Source: Paraburkholderia aromaticivorans
Lineage (GTDB): Bacteria; Pseudomonadota; Gammaproteobacteria; Burkholderiales; Burkholderiaceae
DNA: 64,000 bases
Direction: 5' to 3'
NCBI RefSeq assembly: GCF_012689525.1
Contig: NZ_CP051516.1
Coordinates: forward strand, 186,001 to 250,000
Positions 16,813 through 26,740 of the stretch are shown here, in pieces. Each line of letters opens with the position of its first letter. Position 1 is the stretch's first letter. The position numbers were made by a program, and so were the translations under genes. Under the pieces are notes generated by a model. The model ran no database searches, was not told the origin of the DNA, and worked only from the letters and a program-made list of their open reading frames with translations.

Positions 16813-17898
16813 ATGAAAACAAGCATCAGCGGTGCGCTGAAGACCACCCTCAAGGCAACCGCGTGTGCCGCTCTGCTGGCCAGTGCATCGTCTGCTTTTG
16901 CGCAATCGAGCGTGCAACTCTATGGTCAGGTCGACGAATGGGTCGGCGCGCAGAAATTTCCGGGCGGCAAGACTGCGGTGCAGGTCTCGGGCGGCGGCAT
17001 GTCGACTTCGTACTGGGGCTTGAAAGGGGCGGAGGATCTGGGCAACGGTTACAAGGCGATCTTCGCGTTGGAAGGGTTCTTCCTGGCGCAAAACGGCCAG
17101 TACGGCCGCTTCACGGGCGACACGATGTTCTCGCGTAACGCGTACGTCGGTATCGAGTCGCCCTACGGCACGGTGACGGCCGGCCGTCTGACGACGCCGC
17201 TGTTCGTGTCGACGATTTTGTTCAACCCGTTCATCGACTCGTATCAGTTCTCGCCGATGATCTGGCACACGTACCTGGGTCTCGGCACGTTCCCGACCTA
17301 CTCGACGGATCAGGGCGTGACCGGCGATTCGGGCTGGAGCAACGCGGTGTCGTACTCGTCGCCGAACTTCAACGGTTTGAGCGCGACGGCCATGTACGCG
17401 CTCGGCAACACGACCGAGAACGGCGCGAAGAAGTGGAGCGGCCAGGTGCTGTACTTCCACGGCCCGTTCGCGGCCACGGCGGTGTATCAGTACGTGAACT
17501 TCAACAACGTGCCGAGCGACCTGGGCAGCTTCGGCACGTCGGGCGTTCCTGGCCTGAAGAGCCAGAGCGTCGCGCAAGTCGGCGTGTCGTACGACCTGAA
17601 GTTCGTGAAGTTCTTCGGCCAGTACATGTACACGTACAACTACCAGCAGGTCACGAGCTGGCACGTGAACACGGCGCAAGGCGGCGCGACGGTGCCGTTC
17701 GGCCCGGGCTCGGTGATGGCGTCATTCGCCTACTCGCGCGATGGCGGCGGCTTCGACCAGACCCGTCAGACGGCAGCGGTCGGCTACGACTATCCGCTGT
17801 CCAAGCGCACGGACATCTACGCGGCCTACATGTACGACCACATCTACAACGTGTCGAGCGGCAACACCTACGGCGTCGGCCTGCGCGCGAAGTTCTAA
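16813..17898 (+). CDS. Gram-negative general porin (Porin_4 / OmpC-like)
   Basis: 361 residues with AGGAG six bases before ATG 16813. A signal peptide (residues 1-27, ending SASSAFA) is followed by a mature part starting QSSVQLYGQVDEWVG, a typical porin first strand. It alternates beta strands and loops (STSYWGLKGAEDLGNGYKAI, FSRNAYVGIESPYGTVTAGR, GWSNAVSYSSPNFNGLSATAMY) and ends in YGVGLRAKF with the terminal Phe needed for outer-membrane assembly. It predicts a trimeric 16-stranded outer-membrane channel for small solutes. It is monocistronic, with a long upstream region and a strong terminator 73 bases after the stop. Confidence 0.95.
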   Translation: MKTSISGALKTTLKATACAALLASASSAFAQSSVQLYGQVDEWVGAQKFPGGKTAVQVSGGGMSTSYWGLKGAEDLGNGYKAIFALEGFFLAQNGQYGRFTGDTMFSRNAYVGIESPYGTVTAGRLTTPLFVSTILFNPFIDSYQFSPMIWHTYLGLGTFPTYSTDQGVTGDSGWSNAVSYSSPNFNGLSATAMYALGNTTENGAKKWSGQVLYFHGPFAATAVYQYVNFNNVPSDLGSFGTSGVPGLKSQSVAQVGVSYDLKFVKFFGQYMYTYNYQQVTSWHVNTAQGGATVPFGPGSVMASFAYSRDGGGFDQTRQTAAVGYDYPLSKRTDIYAAYMYDHIYNVSSGNTYGVGLRAKF

Positions 17899-17970
17899 GC
17901 GTCCCGGCCACGCGGCGCGACGCCTGCTTGCGGGCTTCGCGCGACAGTCGCATCAGCTTGATCTCCCAAG

Positions 17971-17999
17971 CCCGTCTTCTTCGGAAGGCGGGTTTTTTT
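17971..17999 (+). terminator. Intrinsic terminator of the porin gene
   Basis: A 9-bp stem (CCCGTCTTC with GAAGGCGGG, one G-T pair) has a very stable C(TTCG)G loop and is followed by seven Ts. Confidence 0.93.
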
Positions 18000-18103
18000 G
18001 CATGTGCGCCTAGGTATTCATGCCTTGGGAAGCTGTTTTGCCGACCAGTCTTTGATAAACCCGGCAAAATGACGTCGATTGATTCCTGAAGCGAGCGATT
18101 GAG

Positions 18104-19042
18104 ATGGATACCCTCGTCAGCATGAAAGTGTTCCGCCACGTCGTCGAAGTCGGCAGCTTTGTCGGCGCGGCCGAGCGGATGGAGATGTCGGCGGCCATGG
18201 CGAGCAAGCATGTGATGCACCTCGAACAGCAACTTGGCGCGCGTCTCCTGAACCGCACCACGCGGCGGGTCGCGCCGACCGAGGCGGGCCGCGAGTACTA
18301 CGAGCGTCTGAGCCAGGTGCTCACGGAACTCGAAGAGGCCGAGCAGGTGGTCGGCGCGGCAAGCGTCGTGCCGCAGGGGCGCTTGCGGGTGTCGTCGCTG
18401 TCGGCGTTCGGCTTGAGTCACGTGATGGCCGCGGTGGCCGACTACGCCGCGCAGTATCCGCAGGTCACCGTCGATATGACCTTGTCGGACCGCGTGGTCG
18501 AACTGATCGACGAGGGTTTCGATGTCGCGATCCGCGCTTCGCCGAGCGGACTGAAGTCGTCGTCATTGATCGCGCGGCAAATCGCGACCGCGCACCTCGT
18601 GCTGTGCGCATCGCCGGCGTATTTGAAGCGGCACGGCACGCCGAAGACCGTCGCCGATCTGGCGCGCCACAACTATCTGCAATACGCGGGCGTGTCGGCG
18701 CTCGAAATCGCGCCCGCCACGGGTGATGCCTCACCGCGCGTGCGTCTGACGGGCAATCTGATCGTCAATCATCTGGAAGCGCAGCGCGTGATCGTGCTGC
18801 AAGGCGCGGGCATCGCGATGCTCGGCACCGAAGTGATCGGCGACGATCTGGCCGCGGGGCGTCTCGTGCCGCTGCTGGTGGACGACGTGCCGCCGCGCGA
18901 GCTGCCCATTCACGTCGTCTACGCGAGCCGCCGACATCTGTCGGCCAAGGTGCGCTCGTTTGTGGACTTTCTCGCCGAGCGGTTCGCGAACGAGTCGCTG
19001 TGGCCGTCGCTCGAACAGATCAAGGCGTTGGCGGTGCGCTAG
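18104..19042 (+). CDS. LysR-family transcriptional regulator
   Basis: 312 residues. The N-terminal winged helix-turn-helix (MDTLVSMKVFRHVVEVGSFV, then GAAERMEMSAAMASKHVMHLEQQLGARLLNRTTR) is of the DsdC/AaeR-like 'MKVF-VVE-GSF' subgroup. The effector domain follows (GRLRVSSLSAFGLSHVMAAVADYAAQYPQVTVDM, FDVAIRASPSGLKSSSLIAR, GAGIAMLGTEVI). The target is unknown. It lies 82 bases upstream of icmF on the same strand rather than divergent from a target gene, so control of icmF is possible but not shown. Confidence 0.93.
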   Translation: MDTLVSMKVFRHVVEVGSFVGAAERMEMSAAMASKHVMHLEQQLGARLLNRTTRRVAPTEAGREYYERLSQVLTELEEAEQVVGAASVVPQGRLRVSSLSAFGLSHVMAAVADYAAQYPQVTVDMTLSDRVVELIDEGFDVAIRASPSGLKSSSLIARQIATAHLVLCASPAYLKRHGTPKTVADLARHNYLQYAGVSALEIAPATGDASPRVRLTGNLIVNHLEAQRVIVLQGAGIAMLGTEVIGDDLAAGRLVPLLVDDVPPRELPIHVVYASRRHLSAKVRSFVDFLAERFANESLWPSLEQIKALAVR

Positions 19043-19124
19043 GCCGCCCAGGCCAGCGAGGCACCCCGACCCGTTTCGCTATACTGGTTGGCAGCACCCA
19101 TACGCGTAACGATCTGGGGGAGAC

Positions 19125-22100
19125 ATGACCGATCTGTCCACGCCGCAGCGCGCCGGCAGCCACAAGCTGCCCGCGGGCCGGCGCCTGCGCTTTGTCACGG
19201 CGGCTGCCTTGTTCGATGGGCACGATGCGTCGATCAACATCATGCGGCGCATTCTGCAGGCGAGCGGCATCGAGGTGATTCACCTCGGCCACAACCGCTC
19301 CGTCGATGAAGTCGCCGCTGCCGCGCTGCAAGAGGACGCCGACGGCGTCGCCGTGTCCAGCTACCAGGGCGGCCACAACGAATACTTCCGCTATCTGGTC
19401 GATCTGCTGCGGGCACGCGGCGGCGAGCGCATCAAGGTGTTCGGCGGCGGCGGTGGGGTGATCGTCCCTGAGGAAATTGCGGAACTCGAGCGTTACGGCG
19501 TCGAGAAGATCTATTCGCCGCAGGACGGGCAGCGGCTCGGGCTGCAAGGCATGATCGACGATATGATCGCGCGCTGCACCGAAGGTGCGCGCGCGGAGGT
19601 GGTGGGTGGGCAGAGTCCTTTTGTCGGATGGGTGGACGAGCTTTCGGAGCGCGGGTTCCCGCGGTTTGATTTGCGCGGCAATGACGGCGGCAGTAAGCCT
19701 GCGGCCGCCGCGCGCGAGCGGTCCAGCAAGGCGAGTCATGTGGGCGAGGCGGCGCGCGCAGAGCATATGGGTGGCGAGGTTGACGCGGCCGACCCAGCAT
19801 CCTTCACCTTCCGCCGTCTCGCACAACTCATCAGCGCATTCGAAGCAGGTGCCGTTGACGCATCCGCCCGCGAAAAGCTATCCGCTCAGGCCAAAGCAGC
19901 AACCTCAACCCCGGTCCTCGGCATCACGGGAACGGGCGGCGCAGGCAAATCCTCGCTCACCGACGAACTGATCCGGCGCTTTCGCCTCGACTACGGCGAC
20001 GCCCTGACCATCGCCGTGCTCGCTATCGATCCGTCGCGCCGCAAGTCCGGCGGCGCGTTGCTGGGCGACCGCATCCGCATGAACGCGATCGGCGACTGGG
20101 GCGGCGGCGCGCGCGTCTACATGCGTTCGATGGCAACGCGCGAAGCGTCGAGCGAAATCTCCGACTCGCTGCCCGATGCGCTGATGCTATGCAAAGCGGC
20201 GGGCTTCGATCTGATCGTCGTCGAAACATCCGGCATCGGCCAGGGCAATGCGGCGATCGTGCCGTTCGTCGACGAATCGCTGTATGTCATGACGCCGGAG
20301 TTCGGCGCGGCCAGCCAGTTGGAGAAGATCGACATGCTCGACTTCGCTGGTTTCGTCGCGATCAACAAGTTCGATCGCAAAGGCGCGCCGGACGCATTGC
20401 GCGACGTCGCCAAGCAGGTGCAGCGCAATCGCGGCGACTTCGCGAAGCCGCCGGAAGCGATGCCGGTGTTCGGCACGATCGCCTCGCGCTTTAACGACGA
20501 CGGCGTGACCGCGCTCTACCGGCACGTCGCCGAAGCGCTGCGCAAGCACGGCCTGCGATCCGGCGGCGGCCGGCTGGCCGCGCCCGAAGGTCTGCGCTTT
20601 TCGAGCGGCCGCAACGCGATCGTGCCGCCGGCGCGGGTGCGCTATCTGGCGGATATCGCGCAGACGGTCCACGCTTATCGCGAGCGAGCCGACGCGCAAG
20701 CGCGCGTGGCGCGCGAGCGCTGGCAACTTGTCGAGGCGCGCCGGATGCTCGGGGAGGCGGGCGTGGCTGCAGGTGCAGGTGCAGGTGCATTTGCAGTTGC
20801 AAGCTCAGGTGCCGCCGCAAGTGCAAACGCTGGTTCAGGCACAAACGCGACTGCGAACTCAGCCTCAACCGCAAACCCTGAAACGACCACACCCGCCGCT
20901 ACCGCCAACCAAAATCTCTCGCAACTCGACACCCTAATTTCCCAACGCACCGCCTCCCTCGGCGAACGCGAACGCACGCTCCTCGACGCCTGGCCGCAAA
21001 CCGTCGCCACCTACTCGGGCGCCGAACACGTCGTCCGCATCCGCGACCGCGAGATCCGCACCGCGCTCACTGTCACGACGCTTTCCGGATCTGAAGTCCG
21101 CAAAGTCTCACTGCCGAAGTTCGTCGACCACGGCGAGATTCTGCGCTGGCTGATGCTCGACAATCTGCCCGGCTACTTTCCGTTCACCGCGGGCGTGTTC
21201 CCCTTCCGCCGCGAAAACGAAGATCCCACGCGGATGTTTGCCGGCGAAGGCGATCCGCAACGCACCAATCGCCGCTTCAAGCTGCTCTCTGAGGGGATGC
21301 CGGCCAAACGTCTGTCGACCGCTTTCGATTCGGTCACGCTCTACGGCGAAGAACCCGACGAGCGCCCCGACATCTACGGCAAAGTGGGCAATTCGGGCGT
21401 TTCGGTGGCGACGCTTGACGACATGAAAACGCTCTACGACGGCTTCGATCTCTGCGCGCCGGAAACCTCGGTCTCGATGACGATCAACGGCCCCGCGCCG
21501 ACCATCCTCGCGATGTTCTTCAACGTCGCGATCGATCAGCAGATCGCACGCGCGACCCCACAGCAAGGCCATCCGCTCTCGGACGACGAACTCGCCGCGA
21601 CGCGCCGCGCGGCGCTCGAAAACGTGCGCGGCACGGTACAGGCCGACATCCTGAAGGAAGACCAAGGCCAGAACACCTGTATCTTCTCGACCGAATTCAG
21701 CCTGAAAGTGATGGGCGATATTCAGGCGTACTTTGTCGAGCACGGCGTGCGCAATTTCTATTCGGTGTCGATCTCCGGCTATCACATCGCCGAAGCCGGC
21801 GCGAACCCGATCTCGCAACTGGCCTACACGCTGGCGAACGGCTTCACCTATGTCGAGGCCTATCTGGCCCGCGGCATGTCGATCGACGACTTCGCGCCGA
21901 ATCTGTCGTTCTTCTTTTCGAACGGCATGGACCCGGAGTACACGGTGCTGGGCCGCGTCGCGCGACGCATCTGGGCCGTTGCGATGCGCGAGCGTTACGG
22001 CGCGAACGAACGCAGCCAGAAGCTCAAGTATCACGTACAGACGTCGGGCCGCAGCCTGCACGCGCAGGAGATCGACTTCAACGATATCCGTACTACGCTG

Positions 22101-22727
22101 CAGGCGCTGATCGCGATCTACGACAACTGCAACTCGCTCCACACGAATGCCTTCGACGAAGCGATCACCACGCCCACCGAGGATTCAGTGCGCCGCGCGG
22201 TGGCGATCCAGTTGATCATCAACCGTGAATGGGGACTCGCGAAGAATCAGAATCCGAATCAGGGCAGCTTCGTGATCGAGGAACTGACCGATCTGGTGGA
22301 AGAGGCGGTGCTCGCCGAATTCGACCGGCTGACCGAGCGCGGCGGCGTGCTTGGCGCGATGGAAACCGGCTATCAGCGCGGGCGCATTCAGGACGAGTCG
22401 ATGCTGTACGAGCATCGCAAGCATGACGGCTCGTATCCGATCGTCGGCGTGAATACGTTTTTGAGCGCGCATCCGCACGAGGCGCCACAGCCGATCGCGC
22501 TGGCTCGCTCCACCGACGATGAAAAACAAAGTCAGTTGCAACGTCTGCGCGCTTTCCAGGCGCAGCATCGCGACGCGGCGCCCGTCGCGCTCGAACGCCT
22601 GAAGCGCGCGGTGATCGACGATGAAAACGTCTTTGCGGTGCTGATAGACGTCGTGCGTGTCTGCTCACTCGGGCAGATCACGCACGCGTTGTTTGAAGTG
22701 GGCGGGCAGTACCGCCGCAATATGTAA
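19125..22727 (+). CDS. icmF: Fused isobutyryl-CoA mutase (IcmF) with B12, GTPase and mutase domains
   Basis: 1200 residues with GGGGGAG before ATG 19125. It interconverts isobutyryl-CoA and n-butyryl-CoA with adenosylcobalamin, and carries its own G-protein chaperone. Order: the B12-binding domain (residues about 20-150, [14 protein letters not shown] with the cobalt-ligand His 33); a MeaI-like P-loop GTPase (about 262-540; Walker [10 protein letters not shown] 269-277, [13 protein letters not shown] 414-417); and the TIM-barrel mutase (about 625-1200; [60 protein letters not shown]). Characterised IcmF proteins are about 1090 residues. The excess lies in two low-complexity linkers, about 160-225 and 547-598 (Ala/Gly/Ser/Thr). 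The neighbour upstream is a LysR regulator. Confidence 0.95.
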   Translation: MTDLSTPQRAGSHKLPAGRRLRFVTAAALFDGHDASINIMRRILQASGIEVIHLGHNRSVDEVAAAALQEDADGVAVSSYQGGHNEYFRYLVDLLRARGGERIKVFGGGGGVIVPEEIAELERYGVEKIYSPQDGQRLGLQGMIDDMIARCTEGARAEVVGGQSPFVGWVDELSERGFPRFDLRGNDGGSKPAAAARERSSKASHVGEAARAEHMGGEVDAADPASFTFRRLAQLISAFEAGAVDASAREKLSAQAKAATSTPVLGITGTGGAGKSSLTDELIRRFRLDYGDALTIAVLAIDPSRRKSGGALLGDRIRMNAIGDWGGGARVYMRSMATREASSEISDSLPDALMLCKAAGFDLIVVETSGIGQGNAAIVPFVDESLYVMTPEFGAASQLEKIDMLDFAGFVAINKFDRKGAPDALRDVAKQVQRNRGDFAKPPEAMPVFGTIASRFNDDGVTALYRHVAEALRKHGLRSGGGRLAAPEGLRFSSGRNAIVPPARVRYLADIAQTVHAYRERADAQARVARERWQLVEARRMLGEAGVAAGAGAGAFAVASSGAAASANAGSGTNATANSASTANPETTTPAATANQNLSQLDTLISQRTASLGERERTLLDAWPQTVATYSGAEHVVRIRDREIRTALTVTTLSGSEVRKVSLPKFVDHGEILRWLMLDNLPGYFPFTAGVFPFRRENEDPTRMFAGEGDPQRTNRRFKLLSEGMPAKRLSTAFDSVTLYGEEPDERPDIYGKVGNSGVSVATLDDMKTLYDGFDLCAPETSVSMTINGPAPTILAMFFNVAIDQQIARATPQQGHPLSDDELAATRRAALENVRGTVQADILKEDQGQNTCIFSTEFSLKVMGDIQAYFVEHGVRNFYSVSISGYHIAEAGANPISQLAYTLANGFTYVEAYLARGMSIDDFAPNLSFFFSNGMDPEYTVLGRVARRIWAVAMRERYGANERSQKLKYHVQTSGRSLHAQEIDFNDIRTTLQALIAIYDNCNSLHTNAFDEAITTPTEDSVRRAVAIQLIINREWGLAKNQNPNQGSFVIEELTDLVEEAVLAEFDRLTERGGVLGAMETGYQRGRIQDESMLYEHRKHDGSYPIVGVNTFLSAHPHEAPQPIALARSTDDEKQSQLQRLRAFQAQHRDAAPVALERLKRAVIDDENVFAVLIDVVRVCSLGQITHALFEVGGQYRRNM

Positions 22728-22790
22728 GTCAGGCTGCGCGGCAATCGCTGCGGCTCGGCCTGAAGCTGGGCCGCAGCGCAAGACCGTCCT

Positions 22791-22944
22791 GATCAAGTGC
22801 CTCAGATCAAGCGCCTCAGATCAAGCGCCTCAGATCAAGGGCCCCGGATCAAGGGCCCCGGATCAAGCACCTCGGATCAAGGGCCCCGGATCAAGCACCT
22901 CGGATCAAGCACCTCGGATCAAGCACCTCGGATCAAGCGCCCGA
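22791..22944. repeat. Minisatellite of 14-bp units (GATCAAG-based), 11 copies
   Basis: Eleven head-to-tail 14-bp units of the form GATCAAG-NN-CCYCR begin at 22791, 22805, 22819 and so on to 22931. Three variants alternate (..GCGCCTCA, ..GGGCCCCG, ..GCACCTCG). The unit length is not a multiple of three and the array lies after the icmF stop, so it is non-coding. Every unit carries a GATC tetranucleotide. Confidence 0.9.
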
Positions 22945-23002
22945 AGCAAGCGCCCGAAGCAAGCGCCCGAAGCAAGCGCCCGAAGCAAGCGCCCGAAGCA
23001 AG
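22938..23002. repeat. Minisatellite of 13-bp units, 5 copies
   Basis: Five identical head-to-tail copies of CGCCCGAAGCAAG continue directly from the last 14-bp unit. The two arrays share AAGCGCC, suggesting that one arose from the other by slippage. Confidence 0.9.
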
Positions 23003-23074
23003 CGCCTTCGCCGAGGCGCTCCAAGCTAACGCGCAGCGTGCAACCCCGACCGCATCACGCCGGGGTGCACAACC

Positions 23075-24034
23075 TCAGCGCGCAATCCCCAGTCGCGCCT
23101 TCGCATCGTCATATTCCTGTGTCAAACGCTGCACCAGTTCGCCCACGCTCGGCACGTCGTCCATCAAACCGACGCCCTGACCCGCGCCCCAGATGTCTTT
23201 CCACGCCTTCGCCTTGTCGCTGCCGAAGTTCATCGCGCTCTTGTCCGATTCCGGCAGCGCGTCCGGGTCCAGCCCCGCGTTCAAGATACTTTCGCGGATG
23301 TAGTTGCCGTGCACGCCGGTGAACAGGTTCGTGTAGATGATGTCCGACGAGGTGGAATTGACGATCGCCTGCTTGTAGCTGTCGACCGCGTGCGCTTCCC
23401 GGGTCGCGATGAAGCGCGTGCCCATGTACGCGAGGTCCGCGCCCATGGCCTGCGCAGCGAGAATCGAGCCACCGTTGGCGATCGACCCCGACAGCACGAT
23501 CGGGCCGTCGAACATGCGCCGCACTTCGCCGACCAGCGCGAACGGCGAGGTCGTGCCCGCATGGCCGCCCGCGCCGGACGCCACCAGGATCAGACCGTCG
23601 ACGCCCGCTTCCAGCGCCTTCTGCGCATGACGCAGATTGATCACGTCGTGCAGCACGATGCCGCCGTAGCTGTGCACGGCATCGACGATTTCGCGCGCCG
23701 GCGCCCGCAGGCTCGTGATGAAAATCGGCACCTTGTGTTCGACGCACACGCGCACGTCGTGTTCGAGCCGCGTATTCGACTGATGGACGATCTGGTTGAC
23801 GGCGATCGGCCCGATGACCGCATCGGGATTGGCCGCCTTGTGCTCGGCGAGCTGCGCCTGAATCTGCGTGAGCCATTCGTCGAGCAGCTCAGCCGGACGG
23901 GCATTCAGCGCGGGGAACGAGCCGACGATCCCGGCCTTACATTGAGCCAACACGAGTTCGGGATAGCTGACGATGAACATCGGCGAAGCGACGACGGGCA
24001 GCGCAAGTTTTTGCAGGACGGCGGGCAATGCCAT
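23075..24034 (-). CDS. Nitronate monooxygenase family protein
   Basis: 319 residues with AGGAG before ATG 24034. An FMN-dependent TIM-barrel enzyme of the 2-nitropropane dioxygenase family, oxidising alkyl nitronates such as propionate-3-nitronate. Visible: N-terminal LPVVASPMFIVSYPELV, the catalytic loop ASGAGGHAGTTSPFALVGEVRR with the expected His in GGHAG, the FMN-phosphate region VLSGSIANGGSILAAQAMGADLAYMGTRFIATREA, and a C-terminal AWKDIWGAGQGVGLMDDVPSV. The paralogues enoyl-ACP reductase FabK and trans-AT enoyl reductases share the fold, so substrate is not certain. It is convergent with icmF, across the minisatellite. Confidence 0.9.
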   Translation of the reverse strand: MALPAVLQKLALPVVASPMFIVSYPELVLAQCKAGIVGSFPALNARPAELLDEWLTQIQAQLAEHKAANPDAVIGPIAVNQIVHQSNTRLEHDVRVCVEHKVPIFITSLRAPAREIVDAVHSYGGIVLHDVINLRHAQKALEAGVDGLILVASGAGGHAGTTSPFALVGEVRRMFDGPIVLSGSIANGGSILAAQAMGADLAYMGTRFIATREAHAVDSYKQAIVNSTSSDIIYTNLFTGVHGNYIRESILNAGLDPDALPESDKSAMNFGSDKAKAWKDIWGAGQGVGLMDDVPSVGELVQRLTQEYDDAKARLGIAR

Positions 24035-24316
24035 AGTGCGTGTCTCCTGATTTGAGCGGGCCGGTGCGTCGTTGCGCGCCCGGCGATGACTGAGTTTAGC
24101 GGCACATGGCTTGTGGCGCTTTCATCCGCCACAGCCATCCGAAAATTTAAGAACGGTCGTTCGATTATAGGCGAAGCGCGACGAGCGCGTTCGATTGGGT
24201 CGTTTACAACAGTTGGAAGGAGTGTTCAGGTTCTATGCTTGCGTGGGCTTTCCCACCTCGCGTGGACACATTGGGCTTCTACAATGCAGGGACTCCAAAA
24301 TCACGAGAGAGACGCC

Positions 24317-25207
24317 ATGGCCTTCGAGAATTTCACGCCTTTTCGCGTCGCCGTGGGCGATGTCGATATTTTCGGAGTGAAGGGCGGGGCGGGCCCGCCT
24401 CTTCTGTTGCTGCACGGTCATCCGCAGTCGCATCTGATCTGGCAAAAGTGCGCCGCGCAACTGGCGCAGCATTTCACGGTAATCGCCACGGACCTGCGCG
24501 GTTACGGCGCATCGGGCAAGCCGCCGAGCGACGCCGTGCACACACCGTATTCCAAGCGCGTGATGGCGGCCGATCAGGTCGCCGTGATGCGCCATTTCGG
24601 CTTCGAACGTTTTCTCGTGTGCGCGCACGATCGCGGCGCGCGCGTCGCGCATCGCATGGCGCTCGATCATGCCGACGCCGTCGAGCGTCTGATGCTGCTC
24701 GACATCGCGCCGACGCTCGCGATGTACGAGGCAACCGACCGCGCTTTTGCGACGCACTACTTTCACTGGTTCTTCCTGATCCAGCCGGAGCCGCTGCCTG
24801 AAACGCTGATCGGCGCGAACCCGGCGGCGTATGTCGACGCGGTGATGGGCAGCCGTCACGCGGGTCTCGCGCCGTTCGATCCCGCCGCGCTCGACGCCTA
24901 TCGCTTGGCGCTCGCGCAACCGGGCGCGGTGCACGCGATGTGCGAGGACTACCGCGCGTCGGCGAGCATCGACCTGGAGCACGATCGCGCCGACATCGAG
25001 CGCGGTCACAAGATCGGCTGTCCGCTGCGCGTGCTGTGGGGCGACAAAGGCGTGATCGAGAAGTGCTTCGACGCGCTGGTGGAATGGCGCCACGTGGCGC
25101 GCGACGTAAGCGGCCGCGCGTTGTCTTGCGGACACTACATCCCTGAGGAAGCGCCGGACGAACTGGTCGCCGAAATGCTGTCCTTCTTCGAAGCGGTCGA
25201 ACAGTAA
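24317..25207 (+). CDS. Alpha/beta hydrolase, fluoroacetate dehalogenase-like
   Basis: 296 residues. Compared with the fluoroacetate dehalogenase of Rhodopseudomonas palustris, as I remember it, nearly all active-site residues align with a shift of about five. They are nucleophile Asp105 in HDRGAR with Arg106 and Arg109 for carboxylate binding, Asp129 (LLDI), the halide pocket His150-Trp151 in YFHWFF, Tyr212 and the base His273 in CGHYIPEEAP. Diagnostic blocks are DLRGYGASGKPP, YSKRVMAADQVAVMRHFGFERF and MCEDYRASASIDLEHDRADI. It would hydrolyse haloacetates to glycolate in the cytoplasm. ATG 24317 has GAGAG upstream. An in-frame ATG at 24086 would add an unrelated extension. Confidence 0.85.
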   Translation: MAFENFTPFRVAVGDVDIFGVKGGAGPPLLLLHGHPQSHLIWQKCAAQLAQHFTVIATDLRGYGASGKPPSDAVHTPYSKRVMAADQVAVMRHFGFERFLVCAHDRGARVAHRMALDHADAVERLMLLDIAPTLAMYEATDRAFATHYFHWFFLIQPEPLPETLIGANPAAYVDAVMGSRHAGLAPFDPAALDAYRLALAQPGAVHAMCEDYRASASIDLEHDRADIERGHKIGCPLRVLWGDKGVIEKCFDALVEWRHVARDVSGRALSCGHYIPEEAPDELVAEMLSFFEAVEQ

Positions 25208-25255
25208 GCCTCTCCGTTCGTTTCATTCATACGCGACGCCGCGCCCGCGCCTCGC

Positions 25256-25726
25256 TCAACCGAGCGGCGGCAAGCGGCGCGCGACTGGCGTCGACTTGAC
25301 GATCGCGGTGCTGGTCTCAGCGCGCTCGGTGACTTTCGACAGAATCTCGTCGAGCTGCTCGATCGAATGGAGATACAGGCGGCAGATGAAGCAATCGTCG
25401 CCTGTCACCTTGTCGCATTCGACGAACTCCGGAATCCGCCGGATCACCTCTTCCACCAGATGCAACTGGCCGGGCAACGGCTTCACGCGCACGACGGCCT
25501 GCAGCGTGTAGCCGAGCGCGCGCGGATCGATCTGCACCGTGAAGCGCTCGATCACGCCTTGCGCTTCGAGCCTGCGCACGCGCTCCGCCGTACTTGGCGC
25601 CGACAGGCCGACCTGACGCGCTAGCTCGCTGACCGGCTGACGGGCGTCTTCCGCGAGCGCGGCGAGGAGTGCCCGGTCCGTATCGTCGAGCAGGGCGGGC
25701 GTCGGAGGAGTAAGGCGTTTGGTCAT
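25256..25726 (-). CDS. Lrp/AsnC-family transcriptional regulator
   Basis: 156 residues. An N-terminal helix-turn-helix (LDDTDRALLAALAEDARQPV, then SELARQVGLSAPSTAERVRRLEAQGVIERFTVQ) is followed by an AsnC ligand-binding ferredoxin-like domain (AVVRVKPLPGQLHLVEEVIRRIPEFVECDKVTGDDCFICRLYL). It diverges from an EamA exporter gene across 114 bases. This arrangement usually means an amino-acid responsive regulator of the exporter, an inference. A GTG directly before ATG 25726 could also serve as start. GAAGG lies upstream. Confidence 0.92.
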   Translation of the reverse strand: MTKRLTPPTPALLDDTDRALLAALAEDARQPVSELARQVGLSAPSTAERVRRLEAQGVIERFTVQIDPRALGYTLQAVVRVKPLPGQLHLVEEVIRRIPEFVECDKVTGDDCFICRLYLHSIEQLDEILSKVTERAETSTAIVKSTPVARRLPPLG

Positions 25727-25840
25727 CACGGCCTTCGATTATTAGGTCGCATCGCGAGAACGCTTAAGTTTAGCCATGTATTCGGACGATCGGATTAATT
25801 ACACTGCTCGTCATGCAGGAATCAATTCGAGGATCGAATC

Positions 25841-26740
25841 ATGGCGTCAAATGAAATCCGCCGCGGAGCCGCGGAAATGACCATGGCGATGCTGATGTCC
25901 GGCACCATCGGCTGGCTGGTGGTGTCGTCGCAGCAAAGCCCGTTCAATGTCGTGTTCTTCCGCTGCATTTTCGGCGGCGCGACGCTCGCGCTCGTGTGCG
26001 CCTTACTTGGGCTGTTTCAGCGCAAGCTCTTCTCGTGGAAGATGCTCGGCCTCGCGTTGCTCGGCGGCGCGGCGATCGTCATCAATTGGGTGTTGCTGTT
26101 CGCCGCGTATTCGCGCGCCTCGATCTCGATGGCGACGGCGGTCTATAACACGCAGCCGTTCATGCTGGTGGCGCTCGGCGCGCTGGTGTTTCGCGAGCGC
26201 ATCAGCGCCTCGACGGTGCTGTGGCTGGTAGTCGCGTTCATCGGCCTCGTGTTCGTCGTGAAGGTCGAGCCGGCGGTGCTGGCGGTGCCGGGGCAATATC
26301 TGGTCGGCGTCGCATACGCGGTGGGCGCGGCGGCGATGTACGCGGTGTCGTCGATCATTACGAAGCGGCTTAAGGGCACGCCCCCCCATCTGATCGCGCT
26401 GATCCAGGTGTCGCTCGGCGTGCTGATGCTCGCGCCGTTCGTGCGCTTCGATGCGTTGCCCACAAGCGGCGTGCAGTGGCTCGAACTGGTCGTGCTCGGC
26501 GTCGTCAATACCGGCCTCATGTACGTGCTGCTCTACGGCGCGATCCAGAAGCTGCCGACTTCGATGACGGGCGCGCTCTCGTTCATCTATCCGGTGGTGG
26601 CGATCATCGTCGACCGGGTTGCGTTCGGGCAAACGCTCGCGTGGATTCAGGTGCTGGGGGCGGTGCTGATTCTGGTGGCGGCGGCCGGCGTCAATCTCGG
26701 CTGGCGGATCGTGCCGCAAAAGCGCCTGTCGTCGACCTGA
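25841..26740 (+). CDS. EamA/DMT-family transporter
   Basis: 299 residues with ten predicted membrane helices in two homologous EamA halves (first GTIGWLVVSSQQSPFNVVFFRCIFGG to about 140; second QYLVGVAYAVGAAAMYAVSSIITKRLKG to the end, including GALSFIYPVVAIIVDRVAFG). Inner-membrane drug/metabolite exporters of this type often export amino acids or metabolites, but the substrate cannot be read from sequence. GAGGA precedes ATG 25841. The divergent Lrp/AsnC gene is the likely regulator. Confidence 0.92.
   Translation: MASNEIRRGAAEMTMAMLMSGTIGWLVVSSQQSPFNVVFFRCIFGGATLALVCALLGLFQRKLFSWKMLGLALLGGAAIVINWVLLFAAYSRASISMATAVYNTQPFMLVALGALVFRERISASTVLWLVVAFIGLVFVVKVEPAVLAVPGQYLVGVAYAVGAAAMYAVSSIITKRLKGTPPHLIALIQVSLGVLMLAPFVRFDALPTSGVQWLELVVLGVVNTGLMYVLLYGAIQKLPTSMTGALSFIYPVVAIIVDRVAFGQTLAWIQVLGAVLILVAAAGVNLGWRIVPQKRLSST

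Noticed and set aside
22791..23002. Regular repeats that might be a CRISPR array
   Set aside because: Units of 13-14 bp are head to tail without spacers; no cas genes are present.
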